The position numbers were made by a program, and so were the translations under genes. A stretch of DNA of 64,000 nt from Pelagimonas sp017744045. Its GTDB lineage: Bacteria; Pseudomonadota; Alphaproteobacteria; Rhodobacterales; Rhodobacteraceae. Below the pieces are notes generated by a model. That model saw nothing but the letters and a program-made list of their open reading frames with translations, was not told the origin of the DNA and did not search any database. The first letter of the stretch is position 1. The number at the start of each line of letters is the position of its first letter. The stretch is taken from the NCBI RefSeq assembly GCF_017744045.1, contig NZ_JAGHRD010000004.1. One strand, given 5' to 3'. Below are positions 1 to 7,844 of the stretch, in pieces.

Positions 1-147
1 GGTGTTGAGCAGGATCATATCCGCATCGTCAGGCGTATCGGTCTGCACATAGCCCTTGCCGCCCATGGCCTCGGCCATGCGTTCGCTGTCATAGACATTC
101 ATCTGGCAGCCATAGGTCTTGATAAAGAGTTTCTTCGGCTCGGTCAT
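1..147 (-). CDS. miaB: tRNA-2-methylthio-N6-dimethylallyladenosine synthase, N-terminal part (cut by window edge)
   Basis: Forty-nine codons are visible, beginning at the ATG whose complement lies at 145-147 and running off the left edge. The start reads MTEPKKLFIKTYGCQMN and continues with Y-D-S-E-R. KLFIKTYGCQMN is the hallmark opening of the MiaB methylthiotransferase domain, and its Cys is the first of the three UPF0004-domain cysteines that bind the auxiliary 4Fe-4S cluster. MiaB is a radical-SAM enzyme that adds a methylthio group to i6A37 of tRNAs reading UNN codons. The tRNA-Leu(UAA) at 6.5 kb is a plausible substrate. The radical-SAM CxxxCxxC motif and TRAM domain would lie outside the window. 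Confidence 0.93.
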   Translation of the reverse strand, partial: MTEPKKLFIKTYGCQMNVYDSERMAEAMGGKGYVQTDTPDDADMILLNT

Positions 148-323
148 GATCGGTCCTGTTGCTCGCGGCGGGCGCTGGTGGGATTTTCGCCTGAAAAACC
201 ACCATCGGGTCAAAACGCGCAGATAACGCATAATCAACCCATCTTGCAATGCACGAGATTTTCACCGATTCTGGGAGAAATTTCCGCACCCATTCGGGGC
301 AGATGCGGATCAGGGGCTGATGC

Positions 324-1193
324 ATGTATTATAATGGACTGAGCGATTATATCCAAAAGGGCAAAGCCGCCTTTGCCAAAGGCCCCATCGCGCTGGTCTT
401 TGCCGAGGATGATGCCGAGCTGGGCACCACCCTGCGCCATCACATGCATTCGGGGTTCAAATCGGTGACGGTTTTTATGTCCTCGCTGTTCGAGCTGCCG
501 CCCGATCTGGAGAACAGGGTACACCGTGTCGAATATGATATGACCGTCGAGGGGGCCCTGCCCGCTGCGATCAACGCGGTCATCGCCGCCGCGCCTGATA
601 TCTGGATGTATTACTGCTATAATGCCGAATACCTGTTTTACCCGTTTTGCGAGACCCGCACGATTGGCGAGCTGCTGACCTTTCATACCGAAGAGCGGCG
701 GGATGCGATGCTGGCCTATGTGGTCGATCTCTATGCCGGCAATCTCGACAAATGCCCCAATGCCGTGTCACTGGATGATGCGCATTTGGACCGGTCCGGC
801 TATTACGCCCTGGCCCGCCCCGACCCGGCGAATAACAACTACCCCAAGGAACGGCAGCTGGATTTCTTTGGCGGTTTGCGCTGGAGATACGAAGAACATG
901 TGCCTGTTGAGCGGCGCAAGATTGATCGCGTGGCCCTGTTCAAATCCAAGCCGGGGCTGAAACTGCGCGATGATCACACCTTTGATGATGAAGAGTACAA
1001 CACCTATGCTTGCCCATGGCATAACAACCTGACGGCGGCGATTGTGTCTTTTCGGACGGCCAAGGCGCTCAAGCGCAACCCCGGTTCAACCTTCGATATT
1101 CGCAGTTTCCGCTGGTATAATTCGACGCCGTTTGAGTGGCATTCACGGCAATTACTGGATCTCGGGTTGATTGAACCGGGACAGTGGTTCTAG
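324..1193 (+). CDS. conserved protein, possible glycosyltransferase family 2-like
   Basis: A 289-residue protein divergent from miaB. AGGGG at 312-316 lies about 7 nt before the chosen ATG. The N-terminus (ALVFAEDDAELGTTLRHH) resembles the first beta-alpha unit of GT-A glycosyltransferase-like proteins. The rest is rich in aromatic and charged blocks (RDAMLAYVVDLYAGNL, GGLRWRYEEHVP, CPWHNNLTAAI) and ends in EPGQWF. I recall this style of protein as conserved in Rhodobacteraceae and often labelled GT2-like, but no donor or acceptor can be named. There is no signal peptide or membrane segment, so it is probably cytoplasmic. The coding call is firm; the function is weak. Confidence 0.82.
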   Translation: MYYNGLSDYIQKGKAAFAKGPIALVFAEDDAELGTTLRHHMHSGFKSVTVFMSSLFELPPDLENRVHRVEYDMTVEGALPAAINAVIAAAPDIWMYYCYNAEYLFYPFCETRTIGELLTFHTEERRDAMLAYVVDLYAGNLDKCPNAVSLDDAHLDRSGYYALARPDPANNNYPKERQLDFFGGLRWRYEEHVPVERRKIDRVALFKSKPGLKLRDDHTFDDEEYNTYACPWHNNLTAAIVSFRTAKALKRNPGSTFDIRSFRWYNSTPFEWHSRQLLDLGLIEPGQWF

Positions 1194-1200
1194 GCGGTTT

Positions 1201-1243
1201 AAAATCCATGCATGGATTTTGCAAATTCCGTCGACGGAATTTG
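1201..1243 (+). repeat. double-palindrome 3' element, copy 1
   Basis: Two perfect palindromes sit head to tail, starting 8 nt after the stop of the upstream gene. The first is 1201-1220, with arms AAAATCCATG and CATGGATTTT. The second is 1222-1243, with arms CAAATTCCGTC and GACGGAATTTG. They share the junction TTTTGCAAATTCC with related elements at 22544-22588 (plus) and 53263-53307 (minus). In all three cases the element lies just after a gene and is oriented with it. It could act as a transcript 3'-end stabiliser or a weak terminator. Confidence 0.8.
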
Positions 1244-1260
1244 TGGCGTGCGCTGAGAGG

Positions 1261-1581
1261 TCACGCGCCGTAAGAACAGATCTCGATATGCCCGTCGGTG
1301 GCGCGGGTCAGCGCGTCATTCACGAAGATCGCGTGGACATATTTCGGGGCCTCGGCAGAGCCATAACTGTAGCTCACACAGGCTTCATCCCAATTGGCAG
1401 GGTTTCGTTCAAAGCCGCTATCGGGGCCAAGCGCGACTTCGGCCTCAGAGGGGCTCACCCCTTTGGCCAGTTTGCGCGCCACCCCGTCGCTTTTAGGAAC
1501 CCCGCCCTCACCGGCGTGACCTGCGCCTTGCATGCACCCCGAAACGCCGACAATCGCGGCCAAAACCAAAACAAGACGCAT
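1261..1581 (-). CDS. small conserved lipoprotein
   Basis: A 106-residue protein with a short hydrophobic leader and a lipobox (GVSGC, Cys16), so it is predicted to be lipid-anchored after signal peptidase II cleavage. The mature part is polar, with two further cysteines in EACVSYSYG and HIEICSYGA that could form a disulfide. It lies 10 nt downstream of fabI on the same strand and could be co-transcribed with it. I recognise no family. The hydrophobic leader, lipobox and close spacing support a real gene. Confidence 0.75.
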   Translation of the reverse strand: MRLVLVLAAIVGVSGCMQGAGHAGEGGVPKSDGVARKLAKGVSPSEAEVALGPDSGFERNPANWDEACVSYSYGSAEAPKYVHAIFVNDALTRATDGHIEICSYGA

Positions 1582-1591
1582 ATCAGCCCCC

Positions 1592-2383
1592 TCAGAGATT
1601 CTCCTGCTGAGGCATTCCTAGCACATGGAACCCGCCATCGACGCGTACAATTTCACCGGTTGTGCAGGAGCCAGCCTCGGAGATCAGCCAAACTGCGGTG
1701 CCACCCACCGCGTCGAGCGTTGCGTTCGAGCGCAGAGGCGCGTTTTGATCGGTGTGCTTATAGGTCTTGCGCGCGCCACCAATGGCGGCCCCGGCCAGGG
1801 TCTTCATCGGACCCGGAGAGATCGCATTGACGCGGATACCTTCCGGCCCGAGATCATTGGCCAGATAGCGTGTGGTCGCTTCAAGCGCCGCCTTGGCCAC
1901 GCCCATGACATTGTAATTCGGCGTCACACGGGTGGAGCCCATATAGGTCAGGGTCAGCAAGGTGCCGCCATTTTCCTTCATCAACGGATGGGCACGGCGG
2001 GCCACCTCGATAAAGCTGTAGGCAGAGATATCCATCGAGTTTTTGAAATTCGCCCGGCTGGTATTCAGGATACGGCCGGTCAGCTCATTCTTGTCGGAAT
2101 AGGCAATCGCATGCACGACGAAATCGAGGCTGTCCCAGCGCGCCCCCAACTGCTCAAAGGCTGCGTCCAGTGACGCATCATCGGTGACATCGACATCCAC
2201 CATGAAATCGCTGCCAACGCTGGCGGCAAGCGGTTCCAAACGCTTGCCAAAAGCCTCGCCCTGATAGGTAAAGGCCAGCTCGGCCCCCGCGTCGGCGCAG
2301 GCCTTGGCGATGCCCCAGGCGATCGAGCGCTCATTGGCGACGCCCATCACCAGGCCGCGTTTTCCCTTGAGATCAATGGTCAT
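1592..2383 (-). CDS. fabI: enoyl-[acyl-carrier-protein] reductase (NADH) FabI
   Basis: A 263-residue member of the short-chain dehydrogenase superfamily that reduces trans-2-enoyl-ACP in the last step of fatty acid elongation. The N-terminal nucleotide-binding motif is the FabI form (GLVMGVANERSIAWGIA). The catalytic pair is Tyr157 and Lys164 (YNVMGVAK), with Tyr147 also present, matching E. coli Tyr156/Lys163/Tyr146. The length is standard. It follows fabB by 17 nt on the same strand, so fabB-fabI form a two-gene unit. This is the triclosan-sensitive class of reductase; any susceptibility of this particular enzyme is inference. Confidence 0.96.
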   Translation of the reverse strand: MTIDLKGKRGLVMGVANERSIAWGIAKACADAGAELAFTYQGEAFGKRLEPLAASVGSDFMVDVDVTDDASLDAAFEQLGARWDSLDFVVHAIAYSDKNELTGRILNTSRANFKNSMDISAYSFIEVARRAHPLMKENGGTLLTLTYMGSTRVTPNYNVMGVAKAALEATTRYLANDLGPEGIRVNAISPGPMKTLAGAAIGGARKTYKHTDQNAPLRSNATLDAVGGTAVWLISEAGSCTTGEIVRVDGGFHVLGMPQQENL

Positions 2384-2400
2384 GGAATTGGTCCTGCAAA

Positions 2401-3630
2401 TCAGTCTTTATATTTCGACATCACCATCGAGCCGTTGGTGCCGCCAAAGCCAAAGCTGTTGGTCATCACCGAATCCAGCCCGGCGTTTTCCACCAGGGAT
2501 GTGGCGATCTCTTGCGGCTTCAGCGCGGGATCAAGGTTTTCGACATTGATCGACGGAATGATGAAGTCATGTTCCAACGCCAGCAGGCAATAGATCGCCT
2601 CTTGGGCACCGGTCGCGCCCTGGCTGTGGCCGGTCATGGACTTGGTCGAAGAGACCGGCGGGGTCGAACCCTCGCCAAAGACGCGGCGCACCGCTTCGAT
2701 CTCGCCGACATCGCCCACCGGTGTCGAGGTGCCATGCGCGTTGATATAGCTGACCTTGCGACCCTCTGGCAGGGATTGCAGCGCCAAACGCATGGCGCGC
2801 TCACCGCCCTCACCCGACGGAGCCACCATGTCGTGCCCGTCCGAGGTCGCGGCAAACCCGGTCACCTCGGCATAGATCTTGGCCCCACGCGCCTTGGCGT
2901 GTTCGAGATCCTCCAGAACGACCATACCGCCGCCGCCGCCAATCACGAACCCATCGCGATCCGCGTCAAAGGCGCGGCTGGCACGCTCGGGCGTGTCGTT
3001 ATATTTGGAGCTCATCGCGCCCATAGCATCGAACAGGCAGGACAGCGTCCAATCCAATTCCTCGCCACCGCCTGCAAACATCACATCCTGCTTGCCCATC
3101 ATGATCTGCTCGGCCGCGTTGCCGATACAATGCAGCGAGGTCGAACAGGCTGAGGTGATGGAATAGTTGATGCCCTTGATCTTGAACGCGGTCGACAGGT
3201 TGGCCGACACGGTCGAGGACATGCATTTGGGAACCGCAAAGGGGCCAATACGCTTTGGCGCGCCTTTTTCCAGAACGGTCTGATGGGCAACCAGCATGGC
3301 CGAGGTGGACGGACCACCCGACCCGGCCACAAGACCCGTGCGCGGGTTCACGACATCGCTTTCCTCAAGCCCCGCATCGGCAATCGCCTGTTGCATGGCG
3401 ATATAGGCATAGGCCGCGCCCGGCCCCATGAAACGCAGGGTGCGTTTGTCGATGTGATCGGCCACATTCAGGTCGATGTCACCGGCAATCTGGCTGCGAA
3501 AGCCATGCTCTTTCATCGCCTCATTGGCGGTGATCCCGGATTTTCCGGCCTTGAGCGATGCCAGAACTTCTTCGGCATTGTTCCCGATGCTGGAGACAAT
3601 CCCCAGACCTGTAACGACGACACGGCGCAT
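2401..3630 (-). CDS. fabB: 3-oxoacyl-[acyl-carrier-protein] synthase I FabB
   Basis: A 409-residue ketosynthase needed to elongate unsaturated acyl-ACP made by FabA. The Cys-His-His triad is visible: Cys162 in TSACSTS, His299 in NAHGTSTP and His335 in KSMTGHSQG. The C-terminal GFGGTNGS loop is also present. The start has a strong ribosome binding site, GGGAGG, six nt upstream. It is followed closely by fabI, but fabA lies about 1 kb upstream beyond three small genes, which is unusual for this normally adjacent pair. Confidence 0.96.
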   Translation of the reverse strand: MRRVVVTGLGIVSSIGNNAEEVLASLKAGKSGITANEAMKEHGFRSQIAGDIDLNVADHIDKRTLRFMGPGAAYAYIAMQQAIADAGLEESDVVNPRTGLVAGSGGPSTSAMLVAHQTVLEKGAPKRIGPFAVPKCMSSTVSANLSTAFKIKGINYSITSACSTSLHCIGNAAEQIMMGKQDVMFAGGGEELDWTLSCLFDAMGAMSSKYNDTPERASRAFDADRDGFVIGGGGGMVVLEDLEHAKARGAKIYAEVTGFAATSDGHDMVAPSGEGGERAMRLALQSLPEGRKVSYINAHGTSTPVGDVGEIEAVRRVFGEGSTPPVSSTKSMTGHSQGATGAQEAIYCLLALEHDFIIPSINVENLDPALKPQEIATSLVENAGLDSVMTNSFGFGGTNGSMVMSKYKD

Positions 3631-3717
3631 GCGGCCTCCCTAGTTTGCTTGCCTCTTAGTAGGGCATTGCTGCGGGAAGGTGCAAGGCAATGGCGCAAGG
3701 AATGCTCGCCTGAAGTC

Positions 3718-4008
3718 TCATATTAGTGTATCCACAACCCACCCGTCTTCATAATCAGGGAAGTACATTGCAACATGACCAGAAGGCAGTGCTGCAAGCA
3801 TGGATAGAATGGGAAACTGATTTTCGACATGCTCAGCATGCATCCAACGCCAATCTGACCCGCCTTCCATGTCGTGCTCAGCTTGACATTGAAGGCTAAT
3901 CACGCCGTCTTCGCCATGATATACCAGCCTCATGACGTCAGGATCAGCAAGAGCGTGGGTACATACCAGAATGGGTTCTGATTTCGGAATTCCAGAAAAG
4001 AATGACAT
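3718..4008 (-). CDS. hypothetical protein, 96 aa
   Basis: A small acidic protein opening MSFFSGIPKSEPILVCTHAL, with no signal peptide or transmembrane segment. I recognise no family. Its DNA is visibly more AT-rich than the flanking fab genes, which suggests later acquisition. It lies between fabB and the membrane protein gene at 4041-4295 on the same strand, inside the interval that separates fabA from fabB. The reading frame is uninterrupted, but the coding call rests on frame and context only. Confidence 0.55.
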   Translation of the reverse strand: MSFFSGIPKSEPILVCTHALADPDVMRLVYHGEDGVISLQCQAEHDMEGGSDWRWMHAEHVENQFPILSMLAALPSGHVAMYFPDYEDGWVVDTLI

Positions 4009-4040
4009 TCATTACACCTCGATCATTCCGACCTTAGAAA

Positions 4041-4295
4041 CTATAAAACTGGCGCGCTGCAATTTTTTCCCAAATAGAGCCACAGCGCCATAGGCACAAA
4101 AAGCGTGCCTAGCATGAGCAATGTTGACACTTTGTCGTGGCGGACACGTTCAATGCCAAACAACACCTTAAAGGTCTTTCCAACTCCCAATTGGTGCTTG
4201 CGTTTGATGTAGAAGGACGTGGCGATACAGCCGAGAAAGAACAGGGCCGCCGGGATTGGATAGGCCGCGTTGACACAGTCTTGGACGTCCATCAC
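4041..4295 (-). CDS. small membrane protein, 84 aa
   Basis: Two hydrophobic segments are visible: residues about 10-28 (YPIPAALFFLGCIATSFYI) and about 60-76 (LLMLGTLFVPMALWLYLG). They are joined by a basic stretch (KRKHQLGVGK), giving a hairpin topology with both ends on the same side of the inner membrane. No family is recognised. Its base composition, like that of the 96-residue gene 32 nt downstream, is lower in GC than its neighbours. Both belong to the insertion between fabA and fabB. Confidence 0.55.
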   Translation of the reverse strand: MMDVQDCVNAAYPIPAALFFLGCIATSFYIKRKHQLGVGKTFKVLFGIERVRHDKVSTLLMLGTLFVPMALWLYLGKNCSAPVL

Positions 4296-4341
4296 GGCTC
4301 CTATTGTTGGTTTGGCCTCGCTCAGAGCGGCCTTGGCCAGC

Positions 4342-4677
4342 CTAAATCTTCTTTACGAATTGCGACTTCAATCCGATCTGCCCCAGGCCCGGAATCTTGC
4401 AATCGATATCATGCCCACCGGCGACAAGCCGGATGTTGCGCACTTTGGTCCCGGCTTTGACACTGCCCGAGCCGCCTTGCAGTTTCAGCGATTTGATCAC
4501 GGTGACCGTGTCACCATCTGACAAGACATTGCCAACGCTGTCGCGCACAATGTCGTCATCGCTTTCCTGCGCGGATGCGGACCATTCATGCCCGCATTCC
4601 GGACAGACCAAAAGCGCATCCATTTCATAGGTGAAGGTGGACGCGCATTCGGGACATGGGGGGAGATTGTCTGACAT
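4342..4677 (-). CDS. PhnA/YjdM family zinc-ribbon protein
   Basis: A 111-residue protein with an N-terminal zinc ribbon (two pairs, CPECAS and CPECGHEW) followed by the SH3-like PhnA domain (residues about 45-111, DGDTVTVIKSLKLQGGSG and VKAGTKVRNIRLV). Despite the historical label, proteins of this family are not phosphonoacetate hydrolases and their role is unclear. Its ATG overlaps the fabA stop codon by one base (TGATG), so it should be translationally coupled to fabA. No phosphonate genes are nearby. Confidence 0.88.
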   Translation of the reverse strand: MSDNLPPCPECASTFTYEMDALLVCPECGHEWSASAQESDDDIVRDSVGNVLSDGDTVTVIKSLKLQGGSGSVKAGTKVRNIRLVAGGHDIDCKIPGLGQIGLKSQFVKKI

Positions 4678-5186
4678 CAGCTCTCGCTCAGGGCGACCTT
4701 CATGTCTTTGACTTCATAGGCCAATTCGCCGTCAACCTTTACGATGCCATCCGCAACACCCATGGTCAGGCGGCGGGTTTGAACGGCTTTGGTAAAGTCG
4801 ATCTCATAGGTGACCAGCTTGGCCTCGGGGCGCACCATGGCCTTGAGCTTGATCTCACCGACACCCAGCGCATAGCCCCGGCCTTTCCAGCCGCGCCAGC
4901 CGAGGTTGAAGCCGGTCAACTGCCACAAACCGTCCAGCCCCAGACAGCCGGGCATGATCGGGTTGCCAGGGAAATGGCATTCAAAGAACCACAGGTCTGG
5001 CGTCACGTCGAATTCGGCCAGCACATGGCCCTTGCCATGGGCACCGCCATCCGCAGAGATATCGGTGATCCGGTCCATCATCAGCATGGGCGGGGCTGGC
5101 AATTGGGCATTGCCCGGACCAAACAGGTCCCCTGCCGCACATTTCAAAAGATCTTCTTTGCTGAAGCTGGTCGGAAAATCAGCCAT
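4677..5186 (-). CDS. fabA: 3-hydroxydecanoyl-[acyl-carrier-protein] dehydratase/isomerase FabA
   Basis: A 169-residue hot-dog-fold enzyme that dehydrates 3-hydroxyacyl-ACP and isomerises trans-2-decenoyl-ACP to cis-3, the branch point to unsaturated fatty acids. The active-site segment FFECHFPGNPIMPGCLGLDG supplies catalytic His71 and Asp85, equivalent to E. coli His70 and Asp84. The length is standard. It is divergent from irr, with about 210 bp between them, and its stop overlaps the start of the PhnA-like gene. FabB, its functional partner, is displaced about 1 kb downstream. Confidence 0.96.
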   Translation of the reverse strand: MADFPTSFSKEDLLKCAAGDLFGPGNAQLPAPPMLMMDRITDISADGGAHGKGHVLAEFDVTPDLWFFECHFPGNPIMPGCLGLDGLWQLTGFNLGWRGWKGRGYALGVGEIKLKAMVRPEAKLVTYEIDFTKAVQTRRLTMGVADGIVKVDGELAYEVKDMKVALSES

Positions 5187-5338
5187 GCTGATGCGCCCCT
5201 ATGTTGTTTTTCTAAGTTCCTCTAAGGAATCCTCTACCATTCGCCCTACATAATGCCAAGCAGGGTTGCGCCCAAGCGGGCTTGGACCGGACACGCCGCG
5301 CTGTTTGTGTTGCGAGTGACGTGCAAAAGCAAATTCGT

Positions 5339-5368
5339 TTGAAAACATGCCCCATTGAGGTTTATATA
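5339..5368 (+). promoter_or_regulatory. candidate promoter for irr
   Basis: TTGAAA at 5339-5344 and TTATAT/TATATA at 5362-5368 are separated by 17-18 bp. This places a start of transcription roughly 20-25 nt before the irr ATG at 5399. It is the only good sigma70-like match in the fabA-irr interval on this strand. It is a prediction from consensus only. Confidence 0.45.
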
Positions 5369-5398
5369 GCTGAGGCAGCAAATAGGACACGGCGACCG

Positions 5399-5815
5399 AT
5401 GAATTCTGTGGCACTGACACGCGGCAAGGAATGGCTTGGCAAATCGGACCTGCGTCCGACGCGGCAAAGGCTGACTTTGGCGGCCCTGCTGGTGGGTGAT
5501 GGTCAAAACCGCCATGTCACCGCCGAAAGCCTGTTTGAAAGCGCCAAGGATCAGGGCGAAGCGGTCTCGCTCGCCACGGTTTACAACACGCTCAAGGCGT
5601 TTTGCTCCGCTGGCCTGATGCAAGAAGTCACCGTTGATGGCTCGCGCAGTTACTTTGACACGAATACCCATGACCACCCGCATTTCTTTTGGGAAGATGA
5701 CGGCAAACTGACCGATGCCCCGGCGGAACAGCTGCGCATCGTCGAACTGCCTGACGCCCCCGAAGGGATGGAAATCGCGGCGGTGGATGTGGTGATCCGT
5801 CTGCGCAAGGTTTGA
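5399..5815 (+). CDS. irr: Fur-family iron response regulator Irr
   Basis: A 138-residue protein from the internal ATG at 5399; the longer frame upstream has no family-like residues. The winged helix is residues about 15-80 (RPTRQRLTLAALL, then HVTAESLFE and VSLATVYNTLKAF), typical of the Fur superfamily. The dimerisation part contains the His-rich block HDHPHFFWEDD characteristic of alphaproteobacterial Irr, which senses haem or iron status and controls haem and iron genes. It is shorter than Bradyrhizobium Irr and lacks its N-terminal haem regulatory motif, as I recall for rhodobacterial Irr proteins. Location beside fabA is a Rhodobacterales-like arrangement. Confidence 0.88.
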   Translation: MNSVALTRGKEWLGKSDLRPTRQRLTLAALLVGDGQNRHVTAESLFESAKDQGEAVSLATVYNTLKAFCSAGLMQEVTVDGSRSYFDTNTHDHPHFFWEDDGKLTDAPAEQLRIVELPDAPEGMEIAAVDVVIRLRKV

Positions 5816-5844
5816 TGGTTACAGTTACGTGCTGAGCAGGCCGG

Positions 5845-6285
5845 TTACCCGGCCACCAGAACCAACCAATTGCGATGCACCCAGCCCTTCTTGCCCGGAT
5901 ATGGCACGGGACGCTGGCCTTCGCCGACATAGCCACAGCCAATTTCATTACCGTTCTCGATCAACTCGTGCCCGCGCCCATAATAGACCCCAGCCCAATC
6001 GCCGCGAATGTCAAAGGTGATAACAAAGTCTCCGTTATGAAGCTGATCAATTTGACGAAAGCTGGCACCGGGGCCAGAACGAACGGACAAAAACCCGTCA
6101 CGTTCGGTGTTCAACCCCTCGACCATGTCCAACGTGCATTCCGCCACCTGGCCATCCCCTCCGCGCTCGTAGATCATGACGTCCAGACTGTCAGCTTGGG
6201 CGGTTTGAGGGTTCAGGAAGAGGATGCTCGATGACAGAAGCAAGGACGCAAAGAGCGTAGTGTATTTTTGGGTGATGGGTTTCAT
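5845..6285 (-). CDS. exported SH3-domain protein
   Basis: A 146-residue protein with a Sec signal peptide (hydrophobic core LFASLLLSSSILFL, cleavage near AQA-DSL). The mature part contains a bacterial SH3-like segment, FLSVRSGPGASFRQIDQLHNGD, followed by GDWAGVYYG and a C-terminal KKGWVHRNWLV. This pattern fits a periplasmic SH3b domain, a fold often found in cell-wall-associated proteins. It is convergent with irr and separated from the tRNA by about 220 bp of non-coding sequence. Ligand and role are unknown. Confidence 0.8.
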   Translation of the reverse strand: MKPITQKYTTLFASLLLSSSILFLNPQTAQADSLDVMIYERGGDGQVAECTLDMVEGLNTERDGFLSVRSGPGASFRQIDQLHNGDFVITFDIRGDWAGVYYGRGHELIENGNEIGCGYVGEGQRPVPYPGKKGWVHRNWLVLVAG

Positions 6286-6508
6286 GCGGGCGACCTGGCA
6301 GTTAAAGATTTGCTAGATGATAGCCGATTTTTGACCTGTGATTAGTCTGGATTTCCGCCCCTCACGGAGCCTTCAATTAATGAGGTTCCACGCTGGCACA
6401 CCGTCTAAATCAATGACAGTTCCAGCATAGTTTTACCATTTGTGATATACGGTTAGCGGTCTGCGTAATTGGGGCAAGCCACGGGCTTGTCATTGCGATC
6501 CTGAAACC
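6286..6508 (-). other. non-coding interval
   Basis: About 220 bp between the SH3-domain gene and tRNA-Leu. I see no convincing ORF, terminator or repeat. It presumably holds the promoter of the SH3 gene and the 3' trailer of the tRNA. Confidence 0.5.
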
Positions 6509-6595
6509 TGGTACCCGCGGCCGGACTCGAACCGGCACGGCCTATTAAGCCTGGAGATTTTAAGTCTCCTGTGTCTACCATTCCACCACGCGGGC
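6509..6595 (-). tRNA. tRNA-Leu (anticodon UAA)
   Basis: Read on the minus strand, the acceptor stem GCCCGCG pairs with CGCGGGT, followed by A73 and an encoded CCA at 6511-6509. The anticodon stem GGAGA/TCTCC encloses the loop CTTAAAA, giving anticodon TAA. The T-arm contains GGTTCGAGTCC. A long variable arm between the anticodon and T-arms identifies the class II leucine type. There is no evidence of an integrated element at its 3' end. Confidence 0.95.
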
Positions 6596-6655
6596 CAGTG
6601 GCGCGACAATAGCCGGGCCATCCGTGGTGTAAAGAGCAATAGGGTCAGGAAATGG

Positions 6656-7198
6656 TTAAAGTTCTTGCCCCGGCAAGGGTTGGATCAGGTGGCGTTCGGA
6701 CAGCCAGGGGTTCAGCTCAAGCGCATCGCGCAAAGTCTTTTGCCCCTCCAAGTCGCGCCCCATAGCCAGCAAGGTCAGCGCCTTGCCCGACAGCGCCCCG
6801 ATATGGCGCGGATTGAGCTCTAAGGCGCGGTCAAGATCAGGTAAGGCGGCCTCGTAATCCTGACGCAGGTAATTGACAAAGGCGCGCTGATTGAACCCTT
6901 CGGCGTAGAACGGGCAGTAGTTTACCAGCGTGTCAAACCGTTCCATCGCGCGTAGAAAATCCCAGGAGGCGCGCGCGCTCATGCCCTCATCCAGCATTTC
7001 CTGGCTGGCCTCATCCGGGGCCTGCGCCCAGTATTTCCACATCTCGTTGGACAGCTGCTGCGCTTCAAAGTCGTTATCGACCTGTTGCAGCGCCTCATAA
7101 AGCGGCTGCAAAGCGGCGGTGTGATCGGGGGCAACAGGACAGCCATCGGCCAAGGCAGCCCCGGCCCAGAGGATGGAAACAAGAGTTGCGCGTATCAT
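6656..7198 (-). CDS. exported tetratricopeptide-repeat protein
   Basis: I use the second methionine (MIRATLVSILWAGAALADG), which gives a clean Sec signal peptide; the upstream ATG adds only six residues. The mature protein of about 160 residues contains TPR-like helices: FNQRAFVNYLRQDYEAALPDLDRALELNP, in which the classical A-L-P positions are seen, then a second unit AALSGKALTLLAMGR-like ending DALELNPW. It is a predicted periplasmic scaffold protein of unknown partner. It sits between tRNA-Leu and putR on the same strand, about 30 nt from putR. Confidence 0.8.
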   Translation of the reverse strand: MIRATLVSILWAGAALADGCPVAPDHTAALQPLYEALQQVDNDFEAQQLSNEMWKYWAQAPDEASQEMLDEGMSARASWDFLRAMERFDTLVNYCPFYAEGFNQRAFVNYLRQDYEAALPDLDRALELNPRHIGALSGKALTLLAMGRDLEGQKTLRDALELNPWLSERHLIQPLPGQEL

Positions 7199-7228
7199 GG
7201 GCCAATGGTGACCCACGCCTGCAAAATT

Positions 7229-7699
7229 TCAAGTCACGTCTGCGAGACCATCCTCTTTGACCGCTTCCATCGCCACATAGGTCGAGGTTGAAGACATCCC
7301 TGGGAGGGTCGAAATCTTTTCCGCAAGAACCCGGCGATAGGCGCGCATATCGGCAGTGCGCACCTTGAGCAGGTAGTCAAAATTCCCTGCAATCAGATGC
7401 ACTTGCTCAATTTCAGGAACCGAGGCCGCCGCCGCGTTGAATTTGGCAAGAGCGGCCTCGCTGGTCGAGCTCATTTTCACCTCGACAAAGGCAACATGGT
7501 CTAGGCCAAGCTGGATCGGATCCAGAATGGCGCGGTAGCCTCGGATGGTGCCGTCACGCTCCAATTTGCGCAGCCTCGCTTGGGTCGGAGATTTCGACAA
7601 CCCGATGCGCCGCGCGAGGTCGGCAATCGAGATGCGCCCCTCTTCCGCCAATGTGGTCAGAATCGCTTTGTCAAACCGATCCAGGTCCAAGTGGTCCAT
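7229..7699 (-). CDS. putR: Lrp/AsnC-family regulator of proline catabolism
   Basis: A 156-residue Lrp-type protein: winged helix at residues about 8-60 (FDKAILTTLAEEGRISIADLARRIGLSKSP) and a C-terminal RAM ligand-binding domain. The length and order are typical. It is transcribed divergently from putA across 145 bp. This is the known alphaproteobacterial arrangement in which an Lrp-type PutR activates putA in response to proline. PutA here lacks its own DNA-binding domain, which fits an external regulator. Confidence 0.87.
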   Translation of the reverse strand: MDHLDLDRFDKAILTTLAEEGRISIADLARRIGLSKSPTQARLRKLERDGTIRGYRAILDPIQLGLDHVAFVEVKMSSTSEAALAKFNAAAASVPEIEQVHLIAGNFDYLLKVRTADMRAYRRVLAEKISTLPGMSSTSTYVAMEAVKEDGLADVT

Positions 7700-7844
7700 T
7701 TGACTGCCCTTTCGCAGTTTTGAAGGTCAAATCACCAGCACTGACTACAATAACAGACGATTAAACCGCAAGCTTTAAGATAGACAGGAAGAGTGACCCA
7801 TTTCACGCCTACCCCCAATACCAACCCCAACAACGGAGGACATC

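Noticed and set aside
4342..4677. Phosphonate metabolism suggested by the PhnA-like protein
   Set aside because: The family is misnamed for this purpose and no phn transporter or C-P lyase gene is nearby.
6509..6595. tRNA-Leu as an integration site
   Set aside because: No integrase, no repeated tRNA 3' fragment and no change of composition on either side.
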